DNA from: Cyanodermella asteris | Lineage: Eukaryota > Ascomycota > Lecanoromycetes > Ostropales > Stictidaceae | NCBI GenBank assembly: GCA_900618795.1 | Contig: UYJD01000008.1 | Location: 817,662-881,661, forward strand | Direction of reading: 5' to 3' | Length of the DNA: 64,000 nt | In this document: positions 42,955-55,851 of the stretch, piece by piece | Layout of the letters: every line of letters starts with the position of its first letter | Position numbering within the stretch: the stretch's first letter is position 1 | Program-made: the position numbers and the translations under genes | The notes under the pieces: model-generated | The model's input: the letters and a program-made list of their open reading frames with translations, nothing else | Told to the model about the DNA's origin: nothing | Databases searched by the model: none

Positions 42955-45900
42955 CTCAGCAGAGTGCTCATCTCAGTATCTAGTCGTCTACAGATGCATC
43001 CACCTTGCCACAGTATCGCAAAACAATCCCAAGAACAACTCAACGGTTCCTCGCATCCACAACGCTCTACTACACTCGACCCCAGTGGTTGCGAATCGCA
43101 ACCTGCTCTGTACATAAACAAGTCCCGGCCACATTCCTGGTCAGCAACCAGCACTCAAGGACAAATAAATGACTGGAATGAAACGGAACCATTCCAGTCA
43201 CATATCATCACGATAATTGGCGACCCCAAGGTCCCAAAACGTGATCAAAGTGTCGCAAGGCCGCAGCTTCGGGGCCGCCGTCCTGGGACCAAGTAAATTT
43301 TTATTTTCCGACCACGACCTGTGCTCAATCGAGACCGTTGGTGGTGGTTTCACGGGACGTTCCCACCCCCTCGGGACAATGTGTTTCTGACATCGATGGC
43401 GTGCGACCGTCTCGGAGACCACGCTGTTTGGGGAAGACAGGGATCGCGGAGACGGGGGAAGGCAATAGATTCTTACCTTTTTGCAGGTCGCAGCGGCGAA
43501 GTCGACAGTCGCTTTGATGCGTGGGGCAACAAGGATCTTGGTTTTGATTTTGCTTGGTCTCGCTTTCAGCCATCCATGTTGCGGACCGTGCCAGGACGGT
43601 GCGTTTCGTGGCTCCGTCGTCAGCTGGCGGCCGCCGGGAAGAGGCCACGAGGGGAAGGATGGACCGATTTAGTGGATATTCGAGAGTTTGCTTCTCTCGC
43701 TCGCTCGCGTGCTCGGTGCTTACGAAGGCTGGCAACTGGCGGGAGTAATCGAGATTGGAGGAGATGCGTTTTTACCAGTGATACAGGACGAGGTCCGCTG
43801 AGTGGTCATTGTCGGCCATTGCGACAGGAAGCCGCCAATCATGTACGCGGAATGACACGCTCGCTTCTGTCTCTCTCACGGAGTATAATCAAGTAGCTTG
43901 GATTTCGAGTATTGAAGCGGTAGTTTTGCATCGAGAAGCCGCATGCTGGTCGATAAACACTCCCATGAGCGGAAGGAGGAGGGCGACGGGGCCAGCGTTT
44001 GGCTCGAGCGTGTCGTTGGGGTCCAACTCACCATTCCAAGGCCCCGGATCACCACTGGTGAGCGTGGCATCCCGCGAGGTGGTGCGTAAGACTGGTAAGA
44101 AACTTGGGACGAATTCACTCGCAAGGATGAGAGGAAGGGCGGAAGAGAGTGGGAAAGGACGGGTGCTTGTGACGGTGAGCATGGTAGCGAAAGGATCGCT
44201 GTCACGAGCGTGGCATACTGGCAAAGCTGCTTCTCTACTTACCACACTTTGATAGAGGCTTTTGAGCCTACGCTCGTAGCGTCTTGGGAGCTGACAAGTC
44301 AACGACTGCACTTGACTGTGAGAGGCATGTGGTGCTGGAGATCCCTGCCTGCTTGAAAGTTTCTTGAAACATGGATCAGGAGTCAAGAGGTCCAATGTAA
44401 GCGACATTCATAGGTACAGGTACAACGTGCAGTGCCGGGGCCATGGTTTGGAAGCCCTCGCTTCGATGCATCGCAACGGAACATTTTGGCGAAGTTGCGG
44501 CTGCTTCTCCGGCCAGGCTTGATACGCTGATTGTTGGAAGACGTCGATATTGTTGGACCTGTCATGATTGAAATAGAATCATAGCATGGCAGCATAGCGG
44601 TCAGGGATATAAAGGCAAACGATTTGCCGTCTCAGCTTGAGCTTCGGCAAGCCACCAAATATTAGCACCCATAGCCCCGGGCGGTGGAATGTCGATGGTC
44701 GGCTGTAACGGTACTATCTACCCGGAGCGGTTCTCGAGCGGACGCCTCACCGAATTATTGTAGCCGACCTGTCACGAGTCCATGACTGTTAGCGATCAGC
44801 CATCGTTTGCTGCTGCTAATCAAGGCACATGTAGTACCGGAGCAGTGTATCTGCCGACAGGATGGGACCTTGCATTGCTCTATGCTCACCAACACCGCGA
44901 TGCCAACGTGACCATCACCAACCACCACGCCGTCAGATGTTTCATTCCAGAGTCCTCATACCACACTGACAGTAGCTCGATCTGAACGTGCAAGCCATCA
45001 AGCAGGGCAAAGCAAGGGGGACCGGTTGACGTGCATTCAGGCTTGTGTCCCTGACTTCTTGTACGCCTTTCTGTCATGGATCGCCGGTAAGCAAACCGTT
45101 AGATTGGGGCACTTGTCAAGCAGCTTTGGTAAGGTGGACATGTGAACATTGTGAAATGAGAGAGTCACGGACCCAATCGGGCCAAGTTCGTGACCTCGGG
45201 GGTCTGAACGAGGTGAAACATGAGGTCGTAACTCAGTTTCGCGGGTGCATGGGCCCATGGGTACGAAGCTTCTTCTCGCCTCCTTCTCGGCTGCAATTAC
45301 ACTTTAGCATGACATACGTAAACACCTTGCGAAGCAGAGAAAGATCGGTGCACGCACAAGAAAGCGAAAAAAAATTGAGCAAGAAGCAAAGATCAACGCA
45401 GCGATCAACACACTCGGGCAACAGAATTGGCCCACATGATTTAGGACGAATGGAACTTGCCGGGCTGCGGCGTTGCCTGCGCCAAATTCTCGTGGCAATT
45501 CCAATCTTGATCACCGGTGTCGGAAGACTCTTGTACAGTCCGCGACGCCTGCAATAACCGTAGACTTGAAGCTCTGATTCGACTGCTTGGTTTTTCTTTG
45601 GACGTCAACCACCAACTTGGACGCTTCTCTGGCAAGCTCGCTCCTTCGGGTCTGGCTGTCTTAGACAAGAGCGCATATTTCGATTACGTAGTTACCGACA
45701 AGCCTGATCGGTTTCGGTCCGAAGCCGTGCATGTTGTTCGTCTGCGCTCGATGGACTTACGTCTCGTCGAGTGCTGAAAATTGAGGTCAAAGTTGCAAGC
45801 AACACTCAAGTTTGGTTGGCCGAAGCCACCTCCGACGATGATCTCGAAGTTGGGACGAGATCCGCTGCAAACTTGCTTCATTCGGACGTGAGATGTGGGG

Positions 45901-46696
45901 TCTGGCTTGCGACGATCTTGGTCGATCGAGGTCGATCTTTTTTCCAGAGCCGAGTAAGTAAAGTGCTGTAATGGCGACCTTGTGGTTGGCGAAAATATCA
46001 GGCAGCGTATGGGGGACTGGGGACTCAACGGTTGCGAAAATTGACGATGCAGACGATATCCAGAGTTGCATGATTTTGTCAAATCTAGGCAGGTAGTGCT
46101 CGTTGGGCTGCTGCAACATGTTTCTACAACTGCCTTTTGGGAGACTACAGTTGCTAAATCGGGGTCCTAGGGGGGTTCATGCGGTATTGTTCCTCAAACA
46201 CTATTGCCTGCATGAGTAATCGTGTCGTGTAGCCTCCGAGTTGCAGGTGTAGCCTGCAGTGGAGAACTACAGAAAGCGGTTGAGTTGCGATTACAACGTA
46301 GGTTCGCAAGCATAGGTAGTATGCAATCATTGAACTGTGTCGAACAGACGTAAAAAGCACGGACTTTCTACTCGAACAACTTCGAGCTGCGATTTCCGCA
46401 ATTTACTTCCCATCCGAAACATGCCTCGCCCTTTCCCTTGAAGCCAGCGAAGCAGTGGCTACAGCGTCATCCATGCTGCATAACCATCAAACACCATGCA
46501 GGCAACACATCATATGCTCAGCTGTCCGGCCCAATGCAGCCCCAGAAACGAAATCAAAGCCACAGATTTGCCTCCCTGGTTGGCATTTGCTCCTAAATTC
46601 GGCATGATGCCTGCGCCGTCTTTTCTTCCTCGATCAGACCTGAGACAAAACTCCTAAACGCCAACAAGAACAGTTGTACCACGCTACCACCCACAT

Positions 46697-46993
46697 TCAT
46701 CGCGCTGCTTGCATTAGATTCGATCGTAAGATCACCTCACGGACCTGCCGTAGGATGAAACAAGTCGGCCTACCGTCATGTCGCGCCCAGAGTCTCAAGT
46801 AATCGACTGCCAATTGGGCAGGCCAATCTTCCCAAAAATATGATTTAGCGCCAATGCAACCACAAGCAATCCTCTTCGCAGTTTGTGACATCTCGAGTGT
46901 GTCGTCCTGTCGTTCACCGAATTTTGGTGTCCATCGTGTAGGATCGGGCTGAAACATGCCAACTCGGATTAGCCTTTCGATGCTACCTGTCAT
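46697..46993 (-). CDS. Unassigned small open frame
   Basis: A 98-residue minus frame starting with ATG at 46993. It has a protein-like stretch (YFWEDWPAQLAVDYLRLW) but no family I recognise, no signal peptide and no supporting splice partner. It could be a small hypothetical gene, a remnant or chance. Confidence 0.22.
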   Translation of the reverse strand: MTGSIERLIRVGMFQPDPTRWTPKFGERQDDTLEMSQTAKRIACGCIGAKSYFWEDWPAQLAVDYLRLWARHDGRPTCFILRQVREVILRSNLMQAAR

Positions 46994-47107
46994 GTTTCTT
47001 CGGGCGAGTCGAAAGCGCGGGCCAGGCTCTTGGCGGCGTAGCTCTGGTCAAGAGTGAATCGTTGCCGAGTTCATCAGCTCGCCTCGACCGTATGTGGAAG
47101 TCGTTGC

Positions 47108-48468
47108 TCATTCGTGTTTGTAACTGCCCGAACCGTGAGACCATGTCTGTGATCCTTCCGGCCCGTGAGCCATGTTACCGTGCTCGGGATACCAGCCACC
47201 AGGCTGTCCAAAGTCCATACCGGACTTGCTTGGATCCCAGCCTTGCCCCTGTAGCGGAAAGTTCATTGTCGCTGCTTGCGTTTGACCTGGTGCGCTTGTA
47301 CCGTCAGATAAGCTAACGCTCGTGGCTGGAGAACCCGTAGAAGCATACAGTGAAGGAGGACCGCGCGCATCGTAGTACGGACTCTCAGATATATGTGACG
47401 GTCCTCCGTAAATGCCACCTGAGCTGTCTTGCTGCAAAGACATGGACCGCTGCTGCGCTTGTAGAGGTGTCTGCGACGACGCGAGGGGATGTACCGGTGT
47501 CGGTGTCTGCGACGGCGGTAACCCCTGTGCCCATGAATCTTGTCGTGCTGGCGTGTAGTTCCCAGGGAAGTGGGCTGATCTGGCGGATTCGGGTTGAGAG
47601 TCGTACGGCGCATAGTCGTTGGATACGGGAGATTTCCAAAACCCTGGTGTGCCCACCTCAGAGATCTGTCCTCCGGAAGATATTGGACTTTGCATATATG
47701 ACGGATCCCAAGTCGCGCTCCGAAGAGGCGTGTTGTAGTCACCAGTTTCTATCGGTGCTGGATCGCAAGTCAGCAGCTTCCCGTCGCAAGCATGACGACA
47801 ACTTACCCATTGGCATCCCGGAGCCGTGCATCGATGCGAGAGGGGGAGGATACCCTGCGGGCATTGGAGGGGGAGGATATTGGCTCATCTGATCAGGCGC
47901 TGAGGCATTATGAGGCGCAGGTGATGCGGAAGTCTGCGATGAGCCTCTTACTGCAGGTCGCCGTTGACGGTCGTTCGTAGGCTGTTGATCGACGGGGTAG
48001 AAGTTGCATTCCTTCTTGAGTCGGATGCAGTTCTGACATCTGCCCTGCGGTTCGTCTGCGGATACCAAGCATCTGATCTTTCGTCGACGGCAATGCGCTA
48101 GAGGTAATGTCAGAACGGTCGCGGTCAATGGAGGAATGCTCGAGCAGTCTCATACCGCACGCGACCGAAGTCCGGTGATAGCCCAGCTTGTTGCGCTTCT
48201 TCTCTGCCAGCGCGGCAGCCGCGGCGGCGTCTGACGGACCTGAAGGGTCTTCCTGCATGTTTAGTGACGAGGCTGCGCGCTTGACCCCACTGGTTGGCGC
48301 CGGGGCTTGTGATGGGATGCGCGACTTGGTAAGGTGGAGTGATGATGGTGTTGAAGAAGATGGCGTGTTGAGGGCAACATGGCTTTCAAGTTGAGGCTCA
48401 CCAGCAGGTGGCACAGTCAAAGGTGGTAAAGATCTCTTGCCATCCAAATCCAAAATAGACTTCGACAT
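47108..48468 (-). CDS. Zn(II)2Cys6 transcription factor
   Basis: Three exons on the minus strand, 48468-48156, 48097-47807 and 47757-47108, give 417 residues. Introns are 58 nt (GTATGA...CTCTAG) and 49 nt (GTAAGT...ATCCAG). The binuclear cluster is C104-x2-C107-x6-C114-x10-C125-x2-C128-x6-C135 (ACAHCRRRKIRC ... RCQNCIRLKKEC). The first intron falls between the first two ligand cysteines. A basic, Ala-rich segment precedes the cluster (KKRNKLGYHRTS). The C-terminal half is Pro/Ser/Gln/Gly-rich and low complexity. There is no fungal-trans middle homology domain. Its likely role is a nuclear DNA-binding regulator; targets are unknown and no biosynthetic cluster surrounds it. Confidence 0.9.
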
Positions 48469-51400
48469 GGCTCAGGATTAGAAGTCCCCTCAACGCCAGG
48501 GATCGTTACAGCAGGGGCTAAAAGCCGACGTCAGTTGTGTGCTTGACCACTTGGACTATGGTTCAGTCCTAACATAAGCTGCGCCCCCAAGCGGCCCCGG
48601 TGTGTAAGGTAAAAGGCAATCTGTCCGAGGCGTTTGGCTCACCTGAGCTCGTAGCAGCAAGCGTTTCGCCAGCAGCCGCACTGGTAGTGGTGTATGCAAC
48701 GCGCAGAAGGCCTAGAATGCAGCGGCGACAATGCACATCAACGAACGAACGACCGCCAGCTGACAAGCAAATGGCGAAAATTACACGAGACTGGTTGAAG
48801 CTAGGCTAGGATGGCAGGAGGCCACATCCTAGATTAGGGCCGTGTTCCAGAAATACGGCTCTGGCCTAGCTTTCCGCGCTAAAAACGACTGGGGTGTGCT
48901 CATACGCAGCGTAGGTTGAGTTGGCCGGGAGGAAGCGCACGTGCGATGGTGTGTGATCCGAATGTGAAAGGCTGCTGGATGCGGCGAAGCAACGCGTGAG
49001 CTCATGAACTGGGCTGCATCAAAGAGGCGCCGTCGAGAGTCTGATGGCCGATGGCGGCGAGACGTGCGAGTAAGCCACGCCGTCTCGAATCGCCGTACCT
49101 GTTGTAGATCGCTCAGGCTGCCGAAGATTGGATGATGCCCGTGCCGACGCTGACAGATCGAGAGATGTGGAGAATCAGGAAGCAAACGACGTCTGTGGGT
49201 GAGTAGAGATCGAGACACAGGCTAAAGATAAGACCTGGCCAAGGTGCACGCAATGAGAAGACCGCCGTTTTGCGTCTCTTGGCGAATCGAAGACAAAACG
49301 GAAACAGGCTAGAAGATCACGACGAAGAGTAGATCAGCGTGGAGCAAATCATTTCTGGTCTGCTTGGGCAGGAGCAAAGATATACAGAAAACAGGCCGGC
49401 CAATAAATGCATGCTGTGGAGAATGGAAGAGGCCTTCTTTCGTGATCAACCACGGAGCCGATTTGCAATTGGCAATCATGGTCTAAAGGACTACTTCGTG
49501 GCTGCAGGGAAGAGATGGCCTATCAGCAGGGCAAAGAGGGCCTCGCGTCAACGAAATTTGCTGGGACGTTGATCTCATGCTGTGTGCTGCCTCATTACGG
49601 CGTTATTTCAAGGAAGGGTCAAGCGATCCCTTCCTCTGACAGGAGCAGCCCAAGGCTGAAGGCCATAAAGAGTAAAAGATCATCTGGAGGCGGACTCTCT
49701 GAGCAGAATCACTGACAAGAAGGAAGGTCAGTACAAGACGGCGTTCCGTGGCGTCGTGGTCCATGCGTGGAGGCAAGTCAGCCCCAGACCCGACAGCTTG
49801 ACGAGCGAATCAGAGCACGGCTGGCGCGAGCAATAGCGTTTGGTACTTGTCCGTTTGTAGTTAAGATCAGAGACGTTGATTCTGATCACTCTCTCCAACA
49901 TGGGCTTCCAGGGAAATGTCCAAGGACGGCCACGCCTCACGGACAGGTCAAGGCACGCTGTAGCCAGTTCCGGCATACGTTCGAGACGCGCTGGGTTTGT
50001 GTCCTTATCAGCTCAGCACTCATTGTCGAAGAAGAGTCCGTTCGCCGAATCGTGACAAAAAGCTCGTTGCGAGGCAAGGAGATATGGAGAGTAGTGATGC
50101 GTCCGTCTCGCCGGTGAGACCGCGCGTCGATGCTCCTGTCTCATGTTGCAGCTGCACAGTCGCTGCACAGCGGAGACGATCAGAGATCGCGCTACTCCTA
50201 GGCTGTGGGCCTTGCTATTGCTTGTACAGAGCGTTGGTACCGGTGAAGTCACCGTCACGGTGATACTTCCGTGCTCACGAGGCTGCGAAGGCCGCGTGCA
50301 GGAACAATGGTCATCTCCACAAGCGCCATCCCAGCATGGCAAGCAGTGAGAGTCGCAGCATAAGCGCTTTCATGCTGGCTCGCCTGGTCGCCCTGGCGCT
50401 GACGATGTGGCTTGCAGCAAGGCTCATGATGGGATGAAAAACGTGGTTTTGGATGCGGAACGAGGGCATCATCCATGTCGTTCACCTGCGTGCCACCGTC
50501 AGGTCAAGACTACTGACCGAAGCAGGATCTCTGACGCGATGCTGTAGATGTATGCCTTCGATACTGGCTCATTTTGCGAAGCCAGCCAGGCACGACGCCG
50601 GGTAGGAAAAGGACTTGGGTGATGGAACCACAGAGCAGAAGCGCAAGATGATAGGTATGCGAGGGAGCGAAGGGAGCATTTACCGGTGGCGATCGGGGTC
50701 CACTCAACAACTGTCTCCTCGTGTGCTCGCATGCGATTGTCGTAGTTGTTGGGTCTGCACCATCGAAGCATTCGACTCTGGCTTCTGTCATCTTTTGCCA
50801 TCATGGGCTAAACCGAAGCTGGGCTTGACGACCCTTGCTTCGTCGTCTGTTAAATCGCGCCACGGCTTGAACAATGACGCCGTGAGAAGCAAGGGTTGAG
50901 CAATGTCCCAGGGCACCGCGTTCTTCCAGATGCGCCCATGTGCGTCGCCCTATGGCAGTATTGCTGAAAAGGGTTTCTCCATGCAGCAGTACAGCAGACC
51001 AAGCCACGATCATGTACTAAAAGGAATCGGACTCTTTCGGACCAGAGTACTAGATTGCGTAGTTGAAGTGTCGAGTGCGGTAGTGATGTACTCGCAGATG
51101 CGAATTTCGGATCAGACTTTGGACAGACAGAAGCATATTCTCTCGTCATCGCATCGGAACGACAAGTTCAGGGTTCTTTTTCTGACATGAATCTCCACCC
51201 ACGAGGTCGGGTCATCTTTGTGTCTGCCAACCCGGACGTTCGCCACATTACTTTATTGTTGTGCGGCGCGGTTAATTCGACGCAGGTCTTCGCCGCGGTC
51301 GCACAGTACAAGAGCACGTCAGCTGGTTTTCGAGCCGCGGCTATCATCAAGCCATAGTCTTGGAATTCATGCCATCTGGACTAATGGAGTATAGTAGTCC

Positions 51401-53171
51401 GCGGTCTTCAATCCCGTCAGGACGGGGTTCACCGAAAAGGACCTTTGGATACGAGTAAGGATTTCTACCTCGCGTATGCTGTTTTTGCTTGCCATACAGC
51501 ACTCATGGTTGAGCGGACTTCGCCATAACGTGGGGGATCCACCATACTATACCCTCCTTGCTTGTAGCGGTTTGCGATTCAGATGCAACTCAATCATCAA
51601 ATTGTCTTTCGTAAGGGACTGAAGCCGAACTTCCGTGCGCATGCAGATGGTGGCGCCGGATCCTTCCACAGTGCATGCATCCACGTAGAGAAAAAATCTA
51701 TGACTTACCTTCGTTTCATCCACTCAGAGGAGACCAAACCCGATTGTCCATGCATGCTGCATCTGGGGATATCACTCCAGCCACCAGAACGTGCATCAAC
51801 CCTTGACATCTCATCCACAATTGAGTAAGTCTGAGCTCAGCTCTCACATGATGCATACCACTGTGCAGCGCAAGGTTTTCGGGAATGTGCAAACCAGGTG
51901 GGGGACCGAATTCTACATCTTCATGTGTTAGAGGGCTACCATCAAAAGAGTCTTGTCAAAGCGAGGAGCATCGATTCGAACCTTTATTGAGGCAAGGGAA
52001 ACCAGCACTGGCTTGGTGGAGACCTAGACCACCAGAAAGAATCGACGTCAAAGCAACTCAGTTTCTCGCCTCACCATGCGATGGTCACTTGCCGTGATAT
52101 GTTCTTCCTCTTCGTGAGAAGGGCCGTGTTCTATTTTCACCCTTCGCGATATCGGCTCTACTGCTTTTTGAGTCATCAAGTCTTACACAATTAATCCATC
52201 GCAAGCGGAAGTGAAAACGTGCCGAAATAAAATCCATGCTTCAAAAATTGGTTCGCAATTATTGTCTTTGAGCGCGCGTAGTAAGCCTGCGAGTCCATCC
52301 AGATTTGAGAATAGATTTATATTACTTTCCAATGGCGAGCGTTGCTCCGTTCTCAGGGTATATTTTGTCGAATCGCAACTTCGAGAGGAGTGACAGCGCC
52401 TTGCGTCAGGCTCATGACGGGCGGGCTTGACCTCATTCCAATGCATTAAGCTCATGTACGGAATGTCGAGTCGACAAGCCCATACTGTACATCTCGAACA
52501 TGGCCCTCATCTCGCCTGACACGCAGAACCGGTGTTTATGGCCCAGCCACGTCGAATCACAGCAGTGCAAAATGAGGCAATACGACCTGGGCCGGAAGTG
52601 GGATAGGCAAGTCGGCTGATAGTCCCCTCACAACACACATAGTTGATATCATGTCCTTTTTACGTCGTCGAGTGACAATTAACATGCTGGTCACACGACG
52701 CAGGAACACCTTCGCACACGATATGTGTGTTCTTTCGGCAGCGGGCGAGAAGCCATCGGCAGCCGGATCGGCCTGCTCAATTCGCAGTTCGCCGGCGAAG
52801 TTCTCGACGACCCACACTCAGGCTCGAAGCATGGCCAGACCCAGGTTTTTCACCCCCCGAAGCCGCTTTCTCATGCTGCGAAATCCGCGCCCTTCTAGAA
52901 AGGCAGTTGCAGGCAACCTGACGAGTGAGAAAAAGTTCTGTGGCTCCTTCCAAGGTTTTCTGCAGAATCGGTTCCTGTGACTACTGGTTGGTATAACTTC
53001 GGCCAGGCTTGCCATTATTCACCATCACCCTTTCAAGTACTCTATTGATCCCATCCGCGCTTGACGGCGATTTCAGCTTAAAGAGTACCACCGTACGAAA
53101 GAGTCTCGAGGCCCAATCCAAGGCTCCGTACACTACTTTGTACATTACATCTCGCACAGGCGTGAAGCATC
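48469..53171. other. Gene-poor region between the Zn2Cys6 and sulfotransferase-like genes
   Basis: About 4.7 kb with no recognised gene. The left part is the Zn2Cys6 promoter and leader; the right part is the promoter of the sulfotransferase-like gene. Open frames are under about 130 codons and overlap one another. A near-palindrome with a 2-base centre lies at 51410-51429. A TGAGTCAT lies at 52169-52176 with no start codon nearby. Confidence 0.45.
51410..51429. repeat. Short near-perfect inverted repeat
   Basis: Arms of nine bases (AATCCCGTC and GACGGGGTT) flank AG, with one wobble or mismatch. It could form a small hairpin or bind a dimeric protein. Chance is quite possible. Confidence 0.4.
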
Positions 53172-54607
53172 ATGGCGCAGAACTCAGAGAAGCCCCTCTT
53201 TGTGGCGACGCACCCGCGTGCGTGCAGCACCGCTTTCGAGCGAGTAAGCTACCAATTGTATCCTCGCATGCCTGACGACAGCTGATCTATGATCCAGGTA
53301 TTCATGACACAGCGCGACAAACTGCAGTGCATCCACGAACCGTTCGGTGATGCCTTCTACTATGGCCCGGAGAGGCTTGGCAGTCGATACAGCAGCGATG
53401 CAAAGGGCCGTGAAGATTCGGGATTCATACACTCCACATACAAGACCATCCTCGACCGAATCGAGAAAGAAGGCGCTGAGGTCCGCAATCACCCCCTCGC
53501 GCGTTCGAATATGCTCAGAGCAGTCAATCTGCTATTTTCTCGATTCGTCCTCGGGTCCGGAATCGATCCTCTCCTTTGTCTACAGTCTTCTCTACTCAAT
53601 TTGCTCCTGAAAGTTTTGAAGGGCCTGTTGAGTGGTAGCGGTGCATCACGTCCCCGATGAGACCCCGGATCTTGTTACTCTGAACTCTGTGTTGCACGAC
53701 ATGAAAATACTTACCTTTGGTCTAGGGAAAACGCCTTTTCATCAAAGACATGGCCTACTACCTCGTTCCACCAAACGGCAAAACGACAAGCGTCGCTCCG
53801 TCCCTCGTTCCACTGAAGAAGGGAGTTGGCACGGGCTCGGGGGCGGATCAGAACGGCACGGAGAGCTTGGCCGCAGGTGCACCATACCAGACGTACACAG
53901 AGCCCGAGAACCCAACCGTCATCCCAGGCGACATCTTGAAGAAATTCAGATGGGCCTTCCTGATCCGCCACCCGAGCAAAGGCATCCCCTCCTTCTGGCG
54001 ATGCACCACCCCGCCCCTGAGCCAGATGACCGGCTGGGACTACCTCCTGGCGAGCGAGGCCGGCTATTCTGAGCTTCGACAATTGTTCGACTATTTGAGG
54101 GTCACCGGACAGGTCGGTCCGACCGTGGCCACGCACCCCGAGAAACACGTGAATGGCGTGACCACCGAGGGAGGAGATCACGTAGAGATCTGTGTGGTTG
54201 ATGCGGATGATTTGCTCGACTATCCGGCGGAGATGGTGGAGAAGTTCTGCAAGAGCGTTGGAATCGAGTACACCTACCCAAGGATGCTCAAGTGGAATGA
54301 CGATGATCAGAAGTATGCTGCGGAGACGTTTGAGAAGTGGAAGGGCTTCCATGAGGATGCCATCAACAGCATGGAGCTGAGACCTAGAAAACATGTAAGT
54401 TGGATCCACTCATGAAAGTGCCGATGAAGGAAGAGCTGACTTGCGTTGAAGAAACACACTGTCAAGACTATTGACGAGGACCACCTGGAGTGGGTGGAGA
54501 AGTATGGAATGGGCCCCGCAAACATGATCAAGGACATGGCCGAGGCCAACATCAAGGATTACGAATATCTCAAGCAGTTCGCTATCAAGGTGGGCGAGCA
54601 GGCTTGA
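53172..54607 (+). CDS. Sulfotransferase-like P-loop protein
   Basis: Four exons, 53172-53243, 53298-53480, 53726-54394 and 54452-54607, give 359 residues. Introns are 54, 245 and 57 nt. The second is unusually long and has a weak GTCCGC donor, but it preserves phase and joins to GKRLFIKDMAYYLVPP, as expected for the family. FVATHPRACSTAFERVF (10-26) matches the 5'-phosphosulfate-binding loop of sulfotransferases. FLIRHPSKGIPS (163-174) matches the 3'-phosphate-binding segment (RxPxxxxxS-like). The protein is therefore expected to bind PAPS or a related nucleotide. Fungal homologues are usually named only as P-loop NTPases. There is no signal peptide. The substrate is unknown. Confidence 0.85.
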
Positions 54608-55851
54608 ACAGAGATGGGCTGCGTTGCTGGACACAGGTTTTCTTTGGCCTATGATGACTTGTTGTGTTTTACGAACCACAGACTGCATTTCGGATTTCCA
54701 TATCGTTGGTACATTATTGCTTTCCGGCCCTCTTCAAATGAATATATTCTGCATTCAAATGAGCTTACTCCTTGCGAATTGTTACAGCATGTCGGGCGAT
54801 TGATAACACGCAATTCGTGAGCGTACTGACGACTGTGCTGAGCCACAGCTTTTCCATCCTGCGGCACTCAGCCATCGTCCATCCGAACTCAGCTTCAGGC
54901 ACTTGGGAACCGAAAGGCAAGCAACCAAAAAGCTAGAGTTCGTTAATTGAGTGTTTTTGGGAGCAAGAAAATCCAGAAGGAAGCTCATCACCAATAAGCC
55001 CAACATCAACCCTAAAAATAGAGCTGCATGCGAGAGTTTCCGGTCCGCCAATGGTCAAAGAAAAAGTGTACACCTATCAATCAGATTCGAACTGGCGATC
55101 TCGGTCCGAATTAAGGCCGCATAAAAACAAACCATACTATGCGAGCTCGTTCTACTCCCGATCTCAAATGGATTTGTCGTCAATGAGCTCACGTTCCCCT
55201 TGCGTCCGCACATATACTTTCATCATTCGTCACCGAGGTCTCAGGAACACTCTATGTCCCAAGCAAGCCTTCGTAGTCAAGTCTCTGAAACGTGAACCCT
55301 CACCGTAGTTCTCGGGTTCGTAGCTTGCCGATTTCGACGTTTTGCATTGTCGGTCCGAGCCAAGGCAACTTTGCATTCCCATGAGCCCAATCATGCAACT
55401 GTGCTACAAGAAGTCTCTTCTGCGTACCACTGCACTGGTCGAATGCGCAACGGTGCAACAGATAAGCTGTATCCCAAAAAGTCGTACACAGCAGTGTGAA
55501 TGTTTCATGATCGAGATTCCGAAGAGTGGAATCAGCACACATCTTGCAGATCAGCATCGCCATGCTCCACCTCGGCACAGGAGCGGCGAGCGAACCTTCC
55601 AGATGCAAATAAGACCAGGTTCATTCTCTTTGACTCATTCAAGTTCTGCTATACACATTGTACGCTTCTCATGATCTGTCCGGAAGGAATTATTATTGTA
55701 TAAGTACATGTACCGTCGATGTAGCCGAGCATCTTCGCTTTTATTTTGCAAACGCAGGGGGGTTTCATACAAGCACATCGTCCGCTCTCACCCACCAAAA
55801 TCCACGCCTTTCTCGTCCATCGACAGACATTCACCGCGCAATATACACAGA
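54608..55851. other. Intergenic, sulfotransferase-like 3' flank and AlaX promoter
   Basis: About 1.2 kb with no recognised gene. Small frames at 55300-55674 lie on both strands. A TGACTCAT lies at 55631-55638, about 215 bases before the AlaX start codon. Confidence 0.5.
55631..55638 (+). promoter_or_regulatory. TGACTCAT, candidate Gcn4/CPC1 site upstream of AlaX
   Basis: A full eight-base Gcn4-type site 214 bases upstream of the AlaX start. Aminoacyl-tRNA synthetase genes are classic cross-pathway control targets, so control of an editing protein would be logical. This is inferred from motif and position only. Confidence 0.3.

Larger units (their letters stand above)
42046..47107. other. Five-kilobase gene-poor region
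   Basis: No recognised protein family. It holds the 3' flank of the histidine kinase gene, a diverged 12-bp tandem array at 42763-42954, and several unassigned open frames. The longest are 43321-43896 plus, 43889-44407 minus, 45045-45557 plus and 46697-46993 minus. Most overlap other frames on the opposite strand. The right end is the 3' flank of the Zn2Cys6 gene. Confidence 0.45.

Noticed and set aside
42824-43117. Plus-strand 97-codon frame over the 12-bp array
   Set aside because: It begins inside the array, and the same phase has a stop in an earlier unit; the minus frame is the better open reading.
43321-43896. A 191-codon plus frame
   Set aside because: It starts at a non-ATG codon, overlaps a long minus frame, and shows no family signature.
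51960-51985. tRNA-like B-box (reverse complement GGTTCGAATC)
   Set aside because: No A-box at the right distance and no pairing acceptor stem; the same holds for similar words near 620, 28557 and 55090.
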